DNA of 64,000 nt from Pegoplata infirma (GCA_963921195.1 CAWUER010000520.1:1-64000), one strand, 5' to 3'. Shown: positions 20,054 through 31,063, counted from the stretch's first letter. Translations and numbers: made by a program. Notes: generated from the letters alone by a model not told the origin.

Positions 20054-20245
20054 GGTGCTGGGGCTTAGTGGTTAGCGCGTTGGACTACTAGCCAGCAAGC
20101 CTGGGTTCTATTCTCAGCTCAGGCAGAACAACATTTTTTTTTCAGATATTTATTAGTTTCTATTTATAACTAATATCTATCGCAACACCCTCCTTCGTTG
20201 ATAAATAGCACTAAAAACGTCAACGAAGTAAAATAATAAAATAAT
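20054..20245 (+). mobile_element. tRNA-derived SINE, second family
   Basis: TGCTGGGGCTTAGTGGTTAGC contains an A-box-like TAGTGGTTAGCG, and GCCTGGGTTCTATTCTCAG a degenerate B box (GGTTCTATTCT). A body with CACCCTCCTTCGTTGA and AACGTCAACGAAG, an inverted pair, ends in an AAAATAATAAAATAATGG tail. Stems of a true tRNA do not form completely. The TSD could not be identified. Confidence 0.6.
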
Positions 20246-21090
20246 GGCTATAAACACAGCTTCAAAAATAATGCGCTAGATCAATAACAGATGGCGATGC
20301 AACAACTGTACTCAAAATTATCAACACGCGCAATTACAGTGTTGCCATACTGAAGCCCTTCTATCTTTCAAATCTTTCATCTCTCTTCAATCCCCTTTCC
20401 GAAAGAAGCATCACGGTTACATTAGTAATTGATAGGCAGCATTGCCTGAGTGTTGCTTCTTTTTAAAAAAAAAAAAAAAAAATCATGTAAAAAAAACTTT
20501 TCAGCACATCTGAAAATAGTCATTTCTTTCGTCAAAATGCTTTTCGAATCTTTCAGATATCTTTTTTCATCACGGAGATTAAAATATAATTCAATAAGAA
20601 AAAAAGTTTTAAGTTGAGCCCATCCGCCATTATTTTTCAAGAAATACCCTTTACGATAATTTTTTAAAAATATTTTATCACACTGACTGCGTTAATGAGA
20701 TCAAATCAGTTTATGAAATCCGTTCTTGAGATATCTCAGATTTTTGATTTAGCTTACTGCGTAAAACATGTGGGTTATAGAGGAATAAATTAAAGTCCTC
20801 TATATTTAAAGTTTAGATAACGAATGAAAGTTTTATTGAAATTTTGAAACGTAAAAATAAATAAAAATCAAATGAAACTTGATTGTTTTGAAATTGAAAT
20901 TTAGTTGAGTGGGATGTCCCCACAGGGTTCACTGTACTTAGGGACTTATAAAAAAATCTTTAAATGGGTTGACATTTTGGAGCGCATTTGAAGAATTGGC
21001 AGAGCAGAATTTACATTTCTTACATCTTAATTAATAAAATGCATACAAGTACACAAAATTCGGGGTTGGATTTTTAATGTGAATATAAAT
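20246..21090. other. Unassigned sequence
   Basis: A pyrimidine-rich run at 20360-20400 is the only distinctive point. No frame or repeat recognised. Confidence 0.35.
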
Positions 21091-21204
21091 GGATTTTATT
21101 CGGTTAATCGAATCATTTAAATTTAACCGATTAACAACCGATTAAATCTCAACCTCGATTAATTATTTGCTCGATTAACCGATTAATTGGAACCCGATTT
21201 ATTG

Positions 21205-22310
21205 AATACCCTAAGACATACATATTTTTGTAAATTGAAAAAATTTACACGCAAATATTTTTTTTTACAATTTTTTTACAAAAATTTTTAGTAATTTTTT
21301 TTTTTCTTATTGAAAATTAGGATCTAACAATAAGTGCAGGATTTTAAACTTCTTCGGACATAAACCTGTTAAATTTTCTAGGCGTAAGTCGAAAATATTT
21401 TAACGGCAGGGATAACGTTGCAGTTAAGGTTTTTATATTTTTATGACAGAGTGTTCATTTGAAAAAAAAAACGAGGGCTTAAATATAACCATTTACTTAT
21501 TTTTCTGTTCTTTGCACAATTTTCTTACTTAATTTATTATTATTTCTTGCTTTTATTGCAAAAAAAGAAAATTATATTTTAGAATTTGTAAGAAAGTATT
21601 AAAAAACACTATGGGCAAAGAATTAGTAAACTGAGCAAACATTTAAATTTTAGGTGATCTGAGAAAGAAATATTAATGAGAAAGAAAATTTAATTTCGTA
21701 TGATTATTTAATTTTATATTAAAATTTTCTATGGAAAATTTATTTCAGAACTTGATAAGATTACCCCAGAAAAATGTCTCAACAACTAGTATTTTATTTA
21801 AAAGAATTATGCATCATATATTGGAATTTTTTTTTTCAGAAATTTTCTATAGAAAACTATATTTAAATTGTTAAAATATTTACCAAAGCCCATATGATGT
21901 TGTCTTATTTTATATTTTTGTTCGGTTTTCTACAAAAATTTTAAAATTACTTCAAACAGATTTTAAAAATTAAATTGTTTTAATAGTTTTCAAAAATAGT
22001 TTTCAAAAAATATAACATTATACCAGTATTAGAAAAAATATTACACAGCTCTGTTTTTTATGTAAATGTTCTGTCATTTTAGTAGTTTTCATAAGGAAAA
22101 TAGATTAATATTTAAAAAAAGTTGTAATTCTGATAACTGATAACTGATTAAAATGTTAAAAAGTTAAAGGTAATCAGTGCGGATGATTAATATTTAATTA
22201 GATCATTTAGCTAATATTACTCATACGACATGAATAAGCTTTTTAAATTTTAAACGGTGCGTATGATTAATTTTGAATAACCTGATTTATTTGATATTAT
22301 GTTCTTAGTA
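21205..22310. other. Unassigned AT-rich sequence
   Basis: No gene, terminal repeat or internal homology identified. Confidence 0.35.
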
Positions 22311-22311
22311 G

Positions 22312-22470
22312 AGTTGTCAACTATTCGACGTATTTCAAAAACCGGTTTTTGATTAGTTAGGAAAACCGGAATTTTTGAAAAAAGCTGTTTTGCGTTTTTT
22401 TAAGTTAAAACCCGGTTTGAATAACCGATTTTTCGGTTTTCTTCTGATTTTAAATTATTTCTATCATTTC
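22312..22470. mobile_element. Possible lone hAT end (TAGAGTTGTCAAC)
   Basis: TAGAGTTGTCAACTATTCG resembles a hAT terminus and is followed by AAACCGG/CCGGTTTTT motifs repeated in both orientations, a typical subterminal array. No partner end was found. Confidence 0.3.
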
Positions 22471-23399
22471 AGGTTTTTAAGAAAATTGACAAAAACGCAA
22501 TTTTGTATCCTTTTTTATATAGCTAGAAGCTAATCTTGCAAAGTCTCAAAAACGATCCAACATGTCACATAAATTGTTGGATCGCTATAATCATTTAAGG
22601 CAAAATTATTTTTAGTTAGTTTTTTGGACGTGATGTAAAAAATTAAAAACCTTCCAAAACAAATCAGAGTGGTAAATTCATCTGTGAGTGGTAAATTCAT
22701 CTGATTTTACAGTAAAAAAACATTACACTCGAAAAAAGTTTTACACTTAAAAAAAAAAATTAGTAATTTTTTTTAATTTTTAAAAATGACAAAAAAAGAA
22801 TTTTTAACTCAAAATAAAATATTTCTAATCAAAATTTTAAATTTTTTTCATGTTAAAAAATGTGATATCCTTTAAAAAAAGGCATTGTGGATGGTATTCA
22901 TAGATTCGGCAAAGTCTTATATACACTCCTCTAAAAAATACGGCCAAAACCAAGTTGACTTTTTTGATCCCCTTGCAGGTCGATGTTTCATTTATTGATC
23001 AAATATACAAAAAAAATATTTAAAAAATGTGTTTTTAGGGTAGTTTTAGTTCTTCAAAGGGGAAGTTTTTTCCCCTTGGTCCAATTTTACCCATAGACGA
23101 ACTTGACCAGTCTATGAACCAGGGTTGGCCACCGAAACGAATAACGGTATCGGTAACGGTATTGGTATTACATATTTTTTATATCGGTAACGGTAAAGGT
23201 AACGGTATTTTCGATTATTTCGGTAACGGTGAACCGTTACCGAAATATCGATACCGGTACGTACCGGTATTATAAAAAAAATGTTAACAGGTCACAAATT
23301 TATTAAAAATGCGTAAAAAATAAAAAAAATTGTTTAAAAAAATAAAAAAAACTGTTAAATTCTGTACCTTTTTTATAAATAATTATATTTGTACTAGTA

Positions 23400-24245
23400 C
23401 CCAGGCAGAAAAATACAAACGGGCCAGTACAGCTAAAGTACTTTGCACGGTAGTACAAGTACTGCCAGCTTTCTTATATAAGTACTGCGTAAGTACGAGA
23501 TATATAACACAGTTGCAATATAGTGCCGTAGGTTCTCAAAGCTCTGGCAAAGTACCTTAAAACCAAAAATATATTGCTGTGGCAGCGCTTCAAAAACAAA
23601 AATTGGGGTGGTTTCCCAGCATTTAAAAAAAATTCTAGAGAGTTTTAGAAGAATTTGTGGTGGAATCCAATGTTTTCTTTAGAGAAGCTATTAATCTATG
23701 AACTTGAAATATATATTTTTTTTTGAAGTTATACCATTGAATGGGAAACCTTTTCAATTTAATGTGTTGGCTTTTTGCTGCGATATGCCAGCCCTAGCTT
23801 ACTTTAAATGTTGCAAAAGTTATGTTGGTTTCTTTTCGTGTGAAAGATGTACAGTAGCGAGTTTCGAATAATTATTTTTTAAAGCTTTCGGTTAACAAAT
23901 GCCACAATTAATTTTAAAGGGAAATATTATTAATTAAATTACCGATTTTTTAACTACCCAATATTGTCTTCAAAAGAAATCGGATTGTAAAATGTTTAAA
24001 ATTAAGATAAAAATATTGTTATGATGAAACAATTGCTATTGCACTGTTACACAAATAATTGTAATAAAAGAACTTAATAAATAGTAAAAATATAAACAAA
24101 AATATTCTAACAAAAATTGTACAAAAGTAATGCCAAAGCACTTTTAAGGTTGTAATTAGAAACGTTGGCAAAGCGCTTCAGTTTACAAAAAATAAGTGTT
24201 TTGGCAGTACTTTATTTTTTGTACCGCTGGCAATTTCTGCGTGGG
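23400..24245. mobile_element. TA-flanked MITE, CCCAsGCAGAAA ends
   Basis: CCCAGGCAGAAAAATAC at the left and (reverse complement) CCCACGCAGAAATTGCC at the right, flanked by TA on both sides (23398-23399, 24246-24247). The subterminal parts hold repeated AGTACTTTGCA/GCAGTACTT and CTGGCAA/TTGCCAG motifs. No coding sequence. Confidence 0.6.
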
Positions 24246-24364
24246 TATTAAATACTATGAATGCTGATTAAAGCTGACGCGGTTTGCTAAATTTCTGTGT
24301 GGATGATCCAGGTAGAATCTGCTGAAAACCCCGTCAAGACAGCAGACAAATCCGCTGATTTTAA

Positions 24365-24440
24365 TAGAAAAGTCTGCTGATTTCAAATAAACAGCCTGAA
24401 CTGTTTATTTGAAATCAGCAGATTTCTCTGTTAAAATGAA
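24365..24440. repeat. Perfect 22-bp hairpin
   Basis: TCTGCTGATTTCAAATAAAC-AG, a CCTGAA loop and the exact complement form a 22-bp stem with a 6-nt loop. It lies just before the mini-me at 24470. Related TCTGCTGATTT words flank it (24300-24360) and occur near 14760, so it is likely the centre of a small foldback. Confidence 0.7.
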
Positions 24441-24582
24441 CAAAATTGTTTGTCCTGTTGTTAAATAAAAATCGGCACGGATAAAAAAACTTGGCAAGGA
24501 TGTAACAAGGGATGTTTTTTAAGGTGGAGGGTGGGCGGTGTCAGAGGGGCACCTTTCCTCTCGTCATAGATGTTAAGAAATT

Positions 24583-25427
24583 AATTATACCCTACACCAC
24601 ACTGTGGTACAGGGTATAATGAGTTTGTGCTGATGTTTGTAACTACCCGAAATATTGGTCCTAGACCCACCTTTAAGTATACCGATCGACTCAGAATCAC
24701 TTTTTGAGTCGATTTAGCGATGTCCGTCCGTCCGTCCGTCTGTCCGTCCGTCTGTCTGTCTGTCTGTCCATGTAAACGGTGTAAACACGATACAGGTCGC
24801 AATTTTTAATCAATTGACTTGAAATTTGAAACTTAAGTCTCTCTTGGCCCAAGGACGAAGCCTATTGAAATTGGAAAAAATCGGTCCATATTTAGACCTA
24901 GCCCCCATACAAAGGTCCTCTTTAGTTTTGGCTCAAATGACTCTAATAACCGTATTATAGAAGGTATCGCTTTGAAATTTGGATGGTAAACATGTTTTGT
25001 CTTCACATATCATCATTCCGAATTTCAAAGAAATCGGACCAGTTCTTCTTGTAGCCCCCATACAAACCACCTTCCCGATTTTCACATAAATGTCTCAAAT
25101 TTCATGAAAATAGAAAATATTTAATTAAAATTTTGTTTGTGTATGTTAAACGCGTTTTTAAATAACCTTATCAAACCTGATAATCATCGGACCAGTTTTG
25201 GACTCAGGCCCCTTGTGAAAATTTCGCCCGATATTCAGTTAAACGGTTTATTGTCACCAAATAGAAGCCTATTTCACTCAAATTTGATTTGTGAGTGTTT
25301 TCTTCACTTATTAAAGGTTTTACAACATATAGATCTAATCGATCCATGGGACCCATTTTCCGGGAAACCTTGGTGTAGGGTATTATATGGTCGGTCTTGA
25401 CCGACTATAATTTTCTTACTTGTTTTA
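24583..25427. mobile_element. Long mini-me/Helentron-like non-autonomous element with (GTCY)n tract
   Basis: Runs from TATACCCTACACCACA to GGTGTAGGGTATTATATGG and a terminal hairpin GGTCGGTCTTGACCGAC followed by CTTACTTGTTTT. It has the (GTCY)n tract (24720-24770) after GAGTCGATTTAGCGATGTCC. The interior repeats CCCCCATACAAA-type segments with AATCGGACCAGTT. There is no TSD, as expected for Helitron-type insertion. A full second copy, inverted, is the element at 35008-38100. Mini-me/DINE elements are known as Helentron-associated in flies; this assignment follows from the hairpin end and GTCY tract. Confidence 0.75.
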
Positions 25428-25625
25428 TTTATATTTACGCATAAATAATACAATTTTATCAATGTTTATTTTTATTTGCTATAGCCAAGCCCCCAAAAGG
25501 TTCGGACCGAAAAAATCGCATTTTCTAATCTTTGTCAATGAATTTCACACGGCATAAAAATGTTTCATTTTCTAAACAAATACACAAAAAAAAATTTAAA
25601 AAATATGTTTCTCTGGGGTTTTGTA

Positions 25626-26022
25626 CACTCAAAAAATTATTTAGGTAAATTCCAGTGAATATTCAATTAAAACAAATGAAATTTTATTTAAAAACCATTC
25701 CAAAGTTTTTTCATTTAAAATAAAAACACAATACATTCAATTTAAAATGTTAATTTAATGACTAATCAAAACATTAAAAAAACTAGTGAATATTCACTTA
25801 TTTTGTATTGAAAAACAGTAAAACTTTAGAAGAAATTTTTTACTGCCGAAATTGAATGTAACAGAAAATTAATTTTTAAGACAGTAAATTATATTTTTTA
25901 AACTACAGAAATAGTAAAAAAATTAAATCCTTTATAAAATAAGTGATTTTTCTTTTAAAATAACTTTATTGATTACTTTTTAAAATAACCTACAAACAGT
26001 TAATGACATAATTTTCTTAGTG
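25626..26022. mobile_element. TA-inserting MITE, CACTCAAAA family, short form
   Basis: CACTCAAAAAATTATTTAGG at the left, ATTTTCTTAGTG at the right, with TA flanks. The right 45 bp (CAAACAGTTAATGACATAAT) match one end of the elements at 15382 and 31674, while the left half is different, so it shares one end with that family. It interrupts the outer mini-me. Confidence 0.75.
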
Positions 26023-26361
26023 TAAGTTTTTCAGGGGGGGGGGGGGGGGAACTTTTTTTCATCTGTTCCGATCTTCCTGTCTCGGGACTTAACCAGCCTA
26101 TGACCATAAGACGTATTCGTACTAGAAGAGTAGCACGTTTATTTTGGATCGTATCGTGTCTTCTACATACGGAAAGACGAACATCGCATACAATCGATCA
26201 CTGATCAATAATATAAAATCTTTATGAGGTCCAAGACCAATATTCGAATTTAGTTAATTGCGAATGTAATCATTGGTTGGATTAGCAATGAACAAAAATC
26301 TGTTTTTTTTATTTTAAGTATATTAAAAATATTTTAATATGTTTTTAATCCACAAATAAAA

Positions 26362-29151
26362 TTTTTTTTTTTTTTTTTTATATACACTTTATTTTGGTTA
26401 TTATTGAATCGCCTTTCTTAGGCCTAACAATAAGTATTTAAATCTTAAAACTCTAACTTAAAATAATATACACTCCAAAGGAGCCATTTTGTTATATGGG
26501 CCTCAAAGTTACAAGGGCGGCAAGTCTGCACGACGCAGTCTTGAATGTCCCTGGGTTCGTGTCAAGACTCTAGCCAAGGGGTTTGGGTGATTTTCCAGCT
26601 TATCAGCATATCTTGTCCTTATTGTGATAAACTCATCCTTAACAAATGGTATGTTAAGATCCCTGTGTATATTCTCGTTGCGAATAAACCATGGCGCGCC
26701 GGTCATAGTTCTGAGAATTTTTGATTGTGCCCTCTGTATAAGTTCTATATTGGATGCGCTTGCAGTACCATATAGTTGGATACCGTAGGTCCATATCGGT
26801 TTTAATATACAGTTATACAGGGTGACTTTTGAGTCAAGGCTAAGTTTGGAATATTTGTTAATTAACCAGTGTAAATTGCTGGATTTCAGCTTCATTTGAA
26901 GCCTCTTGGCTTCTATGTGCTTTCGCCATGTTAATCGCCTGTCCAAATGAATGCCAAGGTATGTAACATTCTCAGATTGTGGGATATGTTCTCCATTTAG
27001 GGAGACAGGAGGACAAGTTCCTGTTCTTAGTGTAAAAGTAACGTGCTTGCTTTTCAAAGCATTGACTTTTATTCGCCAATTTTTAAACCACGTCTCCACA
27101 ATTCTAAGATGGTTATTAAGTTCAATTGATGCAACGGATGGATTCGTGTGTGTACTAATAATTGCTGTATCGTCTGCAAAAGTTGACGTTAGCAGACGGT
27201 CGTTAGTAGGCAAATCTGATGTAAAAATCAAATATAAAATTGGACCAAGTACACTTCCCTGCGGAACTCCAGCTTTCATTTCAAAATCTCCAGATGTCGT
27301 ATCCTTATATTTTACCCTGAATTTTCGGTTAAGAAGATAGGATTCAAGTAGTTTATGAGTACAGGTGGGTAAAAGACCTTTTACCTTAATTAATAGACCC
27401 TCGTGCCAAACTTTGTCGAAAGCCTGCGCGACGTCAAGAAAAATCGCTGAACAATATTTCTTTTCTTCGTAGGCCTTTCTTATCTCGCTTGTAATGCGGT
27501 TTACTTGTTCTATTGTTCCATGCTTTTCGTGGAAACCAAACTGGTGAGCAGGAATAACGTTACAGTTTTCCAGGGAAGGCATAATTTTTTTAAGAAAAAC
27601 TTTCTCAAATAATTTCGACAGACACGGAAGCAAGCTAATAGGTCTATATGATGAAGGTAAAGTTAAATCTTTTCCTGGCTTGGATATCATTTTAATTTCA
27701 GAAATTTTCCACATATCTGGAAAATATCCTCGAAGCAAGATCGCATTAAACAGTTTTGTGAGGGTTATAACTGCTATGAATGGTAGGTTTTTTATCATTC
27801 TCGGCGTGACGAGGTCACATCCAGGAGCTTTTTTAGGATTTAAATTGTCCTTTATTATAGTCTCAACCTCGTAAGGGTTGATTATAAAATTAGTCATATC
27901 AGCTCTGTTAGGCGGTTCAGGGAGCGTAAAGTCATGATCCGGTGGATTTGGTTCAAAGACTGAACATAAATGTTCGGCGAAGGTGCACGCTTTGTCTTCA
28001 TCACTCCGTGCCCAATTTCCACTTTTATTTCTAAGTGGTGGCTCGCCCTCTACCGGTGTTTTCATATTTTTTGCAGCCTTCCACAACGAATAATTGGTGG
28101 AGCTTGAATTTTTCAGTCCCTCTATATAAGACATATTTCTACGATCCTCTTCTAAATGAAGGGCTTCTCTCAGTTTTCTTGTAGCCTCTGACAGCCTCTG
28201 CTTTGCAGCAGGTGATCTACAATTTTGCCATGCTCTTCTCAGTTTTCTTTTTTGTGTTATAAGTTTTTCAATCTCAGAATTTGATAGATATGATTCACGG
28301 TTTGAAGTTATTTCACTCTGAAGAGTCGAGTGTTCAGCTGCTGACCTCATAATGAACGTTAAGTCCTGTACGCATTCTTCAATATCCCCCTCACACTCCA
28401 ATGTTGGATCAGTGTGGATGTGACTACTTATATATTTCTTATATTTTAACCAATTGGTTCTATAAGACGTTAATACACAGGGTTTTTTTAGCTCCTTAGG
28501 ATCATCATAATAATTTACTATGACAGGAGAATGGTCGGAAGAGAGGCCAAATGATGTTTCAACTGATACTTTATTTCTATCAATATTCTTGGAGACTCCA
28601 AAATCTATGAGATCTGGGATTTTCCTAGGATCAGAAGGCCAATAGGTTGGTTTACCAGGTGATATAATATCGAACCTGTTTTTTCGATCAACTAGCAAGT
28701 AGTAAAGCTGTCTTCCCCTGGGGTTTATAAGACGTGATCCCCAATAGGTGTGCTTAGCATTATAATCCCCGCAAGCCAGGAAACGATTTCCAAGTGTTTT
28801 AAAGAACTCGTCGAATTGGTTTTGTGTAACCGAAAAACGTGGTGGGCAGTATATTGCCGATAGAGTAAGGCCACCATTTCCACAATAAATGTGAATTGAT
28901 GTAGCCTGAAGGTAGTTCTTGGAAAAGTCTTCTAAAGCATGATGTTTAATTCTACTCCTAATAAGAATGCCAGAGCCACCATGTGCCTTACCGTCAGGGT
29001 GATTTGTTTTATGGAATGTATATCCGGGAATGTTAAAGCAATATCTATTTGTCAGATGTGTTTCTGAAAGTAGCAACACATCTATATTCTCACGCGATAG
29101 AAAACTAGATATCTCAGCCTTATGCTGGGTTACGCCGTTAGCATTCCAAAA
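26362..29151 (-). mobile_element. Jockey-clade non-LTR retrotransposon, 5'-truncated, 10-bp TSD
   Basis: On the minus strand the element ends in AATAAAGTGTATAT and a ~19-nt poly(A) (26362-26381 as T on the plus strand). Flanks ACAAATAAAA at 26352-26361 and 29152-29161 form the duplication. The 5' end begins in the endonuclease domain, so ORF1 and the 5' UTR are absent, the usual result of incomplete target-primed reverse transcription. The reading frame is uninterrupted over about 2.6 kb, which suggests a fairly recent insertion. It lies inside the hAT element 23120-29354. Confidence 0.9.
26509..29151 (-). CDS. Jockey-type ORF2: endonuclease + reverse transcriptase (N-terminally truncated)
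   Basis: The ORF from the first Met (29079) is 856 aa; the open frame extends upstream to FWNANG near 29140, the normal start of an APE-type endonuclease. Endonuclease motifs: LLLSETHLT near the start, GDYNAKHTYWGS around residue 95, SSDHSPVI around 180. Reverse transcriptase: FLDVAQAFDKVWH (~545), AGVPQGSVLGP (~608), FADDTAI (~640), followed by the thumb-like region LGIHLDRRLTWRKHI. The C-terminus ends GHSRLRRADLPPL with no RNase H. The protein nicks target DNA and copies its own RNA from the nick. Without ORF1 and promoter this copy is not autonomous. The frame being intact and the nearly complete motif set distinguish it from every other coding remnant here. Confidence 0.9.
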   Translation of the reverse strand, partial: FWNANGVTQHKAEISSFLSRENIDVLLLSETHLTNRYCFNIPGYTFHKTNHPDGKAHGGSGILIRSRIKHHALEDFSKNYLQATSIHIYCGNGGLTLSAIYCPPRFSVTQNQFDEFFKTLGNRFLACGDYNAKHTYWGSRLINPRGRQLYYLLVDRKNRFDIISPGKPTYWPSDPRKIPDLIDFGVSKNIDRNKVSVETSFGLSSDHSPVIVNYYDDPKELKKPCVLTSYRTNWLKYKKYISSHIHTDPTLECEGDIEECVQDLTFIMRSAAEHSTLQSEITSNRESYLSNSEIEKLITQKRKLRRAWQNCRSPAAKQRLSEATRKLREALHLEEDRRNMSYIEGLKNSSSTNYSLWKAAKNMKTPVEGEPPLRNKSGNWARSDEDKACTFAEHLCSVFEPNPPDHDFTLPEPPNRADMTNFIINPYEVETIIKDNLNPKKAPGCDLVTPRMIKNLPFIAVITLTKLFNAILLRGYFPDMWKISEIKMISKPGKDLTLPSSYRPISLLPCLSKLFEKVFLKKIMPSLENCNVIPAHQFGFHEKHGTIEQVNRITSEIRKAYEEKKYCSAIFLDVAQAFDKVWHEGLLIKVKGLLPTCTHKLLESYLLNRKFRVKYKDTTSGDFEMKAGVPQGSVLGPILYLIFTSDLPTNDRLLTSTFADDTAIISTHTNPSVASIELNNHLRIVETWFKNWRIKVNALKSKHVTFTLRTGTCPPVSLNGEHIPQSENVTYLGIHLDRRLTWRKHIEAKRLQMKLKSSNLHWLINKYSKLSLDSKVTLYNCILKPIWTYGIQLYGTASASNIELIQRAQSKILRTMTGAPWFIRNENIHRDLNIPFVKDEFITIRTRYADKLENHPNPLARVLTRTQGHSRLRRADLPPL

Positions 29152-29572
29152 ACAAATAAAATAAAATAAGTAATATTAATGCAACCTAAACAAAACCGAT
29201 ATAATACCGGTAAAAAATCGAATAAGGGTAACGGTTTTTTATCGGTAACGGTATTCAAACATTTTTATTTCGGTATTGGTAACGGTAACGGTAGTCAATA
29301 TTAAAGGGTTTTTAATCGGTAACGGTATTGAAAGGGTAACGGTAGCCAACACTGCTATGAACATAAGACATGTTCGTGCCAAACTTCTGGGGTTAGTTCT
29401 TTTGGTTGGGACTGCATCATTGTTTCTTCAGACAGACGGGCGGGCATTCATAGAATGTGTTAGAATCTACCAGGAGTCAATAATAATTTTATGGAGTCCC
29501 ACTGTAATTTTGATGCGTTACACACGGAATGACAAAGTTAGTATACCCCCATACTGTGATTGAAGGATATAA

Positions 29573-30050
29573 AAATCACAAAAAAAATTCAAAAACTCAT
29601 TTAAATACGTTTTTTGTAAACGTTGAGCTCAATTTTCTCAAAAATCTGACTTTTCGGACAAATTAAACAGGTTAACCGAAAAATTACTCCTAAACACGTT
29701 TTTTGTGAACTTCTCAATTTGTTCAAAAACCATCCCAAAATTCAATAATGGCGACCAGTAGGATTATTATAAGTGTAATGTACAATGGACTATTTTAAGT
29801 CTGAGTGCCTTGGACTTGTCTACCCAACCTTAAAACCGTTTATTATCGACAATATTACGAAATTTTAACCCCATTATGCCAATTTTATAATTATAATGCA
29901 GAGGTAATATTATTAGCATTCACATGTCATCCACTTAGCGATACATTGTATATAAGTAAATTGAAAACCTAATTTTATTCAGAGTATTAGTCAACACAAT
30001 ATAAAATAAAAAAATAAAAAACATGCATGATTTTTTTTTATAAAAAGGAG
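29573..30050. other. Unassigned sequence
   Basis: 29580-29720 contains two similar stretches (ACGTTTTTTGTAAACGTTGAG and ACACGTTTTTTGTGAACTTC). Otherwise nothing recognised. Confidence 0.35.
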
Positions 30051-30268
30051 GTAAGTACATTTAAAATAAATGAAAATATAATAAAAATTTTAAAGAGCTT
30101 TTTTTCTTAAGTACTTAATAACATATTCACCTCTGAGGTGTTGCAAGATAAACTTCTTGCAACACCTCTGAATACCTGAAAAACTAATTGAATATTGTCG
30201 TTTTCAGGTGTCCTTGAAATTAAAAACCACATTTTTATATCTTGTGGGGGTCCTAAAGTGTTCTGTAG

Positions 30269-31063
30269 CAGAGCTTCGAAGGATTTCATTCCTTAATTAG
30301 ATTTGGCATTCTGAATGAAAATTTAGTGATTGCATTCTCCAATCACATTTTAGCGAATTGAATGAATTCACTTTAGATTCATTCATATTATAAAAATCGA
30401 ATGTATTCGTTTTATTTTTCATTAGACTTTCAAAAATCGAATGCATTTGATATTTTTTCATTCGACTTACAAAAATCGATGCCATTGCGAATGCAATCGA
30501 TTTTCTTTTCATTCAATTTTAAAAATCGAATGGCTTATTCATTCATTGTACAAAACACTTAAAAAAACTAACCAAGATAGAGCAAAATGGAGCAAATTTT
30601 TTGTCCATAGTATCGCCGACACTCTTAACATGTATTGATCCCAAATGGTTCTAATTTTAAATCTAAACAAAATTGTCATTACCAAGAGCTACAAAAATGC
30701 TTTTGGACTTTTTGTCGTGTAGACAGTTAAATATTGTTTGATATGTGCATTTTGAAAGTTTCGGGAATAACACTTTTTTTTGGATTCAAAATTGGGAACC
30801 ATTAGGGTCATCACACGTAAAGTAGGTCGGCGATAGTATGGACCAACACTTATCTGCCTTTTGCTCCATCTATTTAAAAAATCGATTGCATTCGCAGAGG
30901 AATGATATAAAATTGAATGCATTAGATTTTTCTAAATCGAGAAGCAAGAAATCGAATGCATTCTAAGGTTGACTTATAAAATCAAATGCATTCACTGACT
31001 ATGAAAATTGAATGGAGTTTTTTGAGAATTCATTCGAAAAGGATTTCATTCTTCCAAGCTCTG
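30269..31063. mobile_element. hAT element, CAGAGCTTsGAAG ends, perfect 8-bp TSD
   Basis: Left end CAGAGCTTCGAAGG, right end reverse complement CAGAGCTTGGAAGAATG, flanked by TTCTGTAG at 30261-30268 and 31064-31071. Both halves are filled with AAAATCGAATGCATTCGATTTT-type words in either orientation (described by the core GAATGCATTC). No transposase. Non-autonomous, 795 bp. Confidence 0.9.

Larger units (their letters stand above)
18256..21200. other. Possible hAT-like element bounded by GATTAACCGATTAAT arrays
   Basis: Clusters of ATCGGTTAA/CGATTAACCGATTAA lie at 18258-18372 and, inverted, at 21097-21195. Such clustered short motifs near both ends are seen in the hAT elements of this window (for example GGTAACGGT in 23120-29354). 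I could not find matching termini or a TSD, so the boundaries are provisional. Confidence 0.3.
24470..26285. mobile_element. mini-me-like element split by another mini-me and a MITE
   Basis: The outer parts (24470-24582, 25428-25625, 26025-26285) align in order with the undivided copy at 53583-54243: GTGGGCGG.GTCAG, CCTCTCG..ATA, AATACAATTTTATCA, GGTTCGGACCGAAAAAA, the GGACTTAACCAGCCTATGA block, and CGATCACTGATCAATAAT with a CAAGACCAATATTCG core. The element at 24583-25427 and the MITE at 25626-26022 interrupt it. A run of 16 G at 26034-26050 follows the MITE. Confidence 0.7.
23120..29354. mobile_element. hAT element, CAGGGTTGGCC ends, perfect 8-bp TSD, host of nested elements
   Basis: Left end CAGGGTTGGCCACCGAAAC and right end GGTTACGGTAGCCAACACTG-like (reverse complement CAGTGTTGGCTACCG) are inverted repeats, flanked by CTATGAAC at 23112-23119 and 29355-29362. 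Both subterminal regions are arrays of GGTAACGGT/ACCGTTACC (23145-23270; 29205-29345). No transposase is left. Inside are a TA-MITE (23400-24245), a mini-me (24470-26285) with its own insertions, and a Jockey element (26362-29151). Without those the element would be about 600 bp. Confidence 0.9.
22870..29572. mobile_element. mini-me-like element split by a 6.2 kb hAT
   Basis: The left part (22870-23119) has GGTAGTTTTAGTTCTTCAAA, a TTCCCCTTGGTCCAATTTT block and GAACTTGACCAGTCTATGAAC. The right part resumes at 29355 with CTATGAACATAAGACATGTT, then CAGACAGACGGGCGGGCATT, a GGAGTCCCACTGTAATTTTG core, GCGTTACACACGGAATGAC and GAAGGATATAAAAAT. The order is the same as in undivided copies (for example 53583-54243), so the hAT interrupts one mini-me. 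Confidence 0.8.

Noticed and set aside
20054..20130. Second apparent tRNA gene
   Set aside because: Degenerate B box, incomplete stems and an A-rich tail fit a SINE better.
24720..24770. (GTCY)n as a simple microsatellite or telomeric repeat
   Set aside because: It sits at a fixed place in a repeated element with conserved flanks.
26951..27340. 129-codon frame on the plus strand
   Set aside because: Antisense shadow of the Jockey reverse transcriptase.
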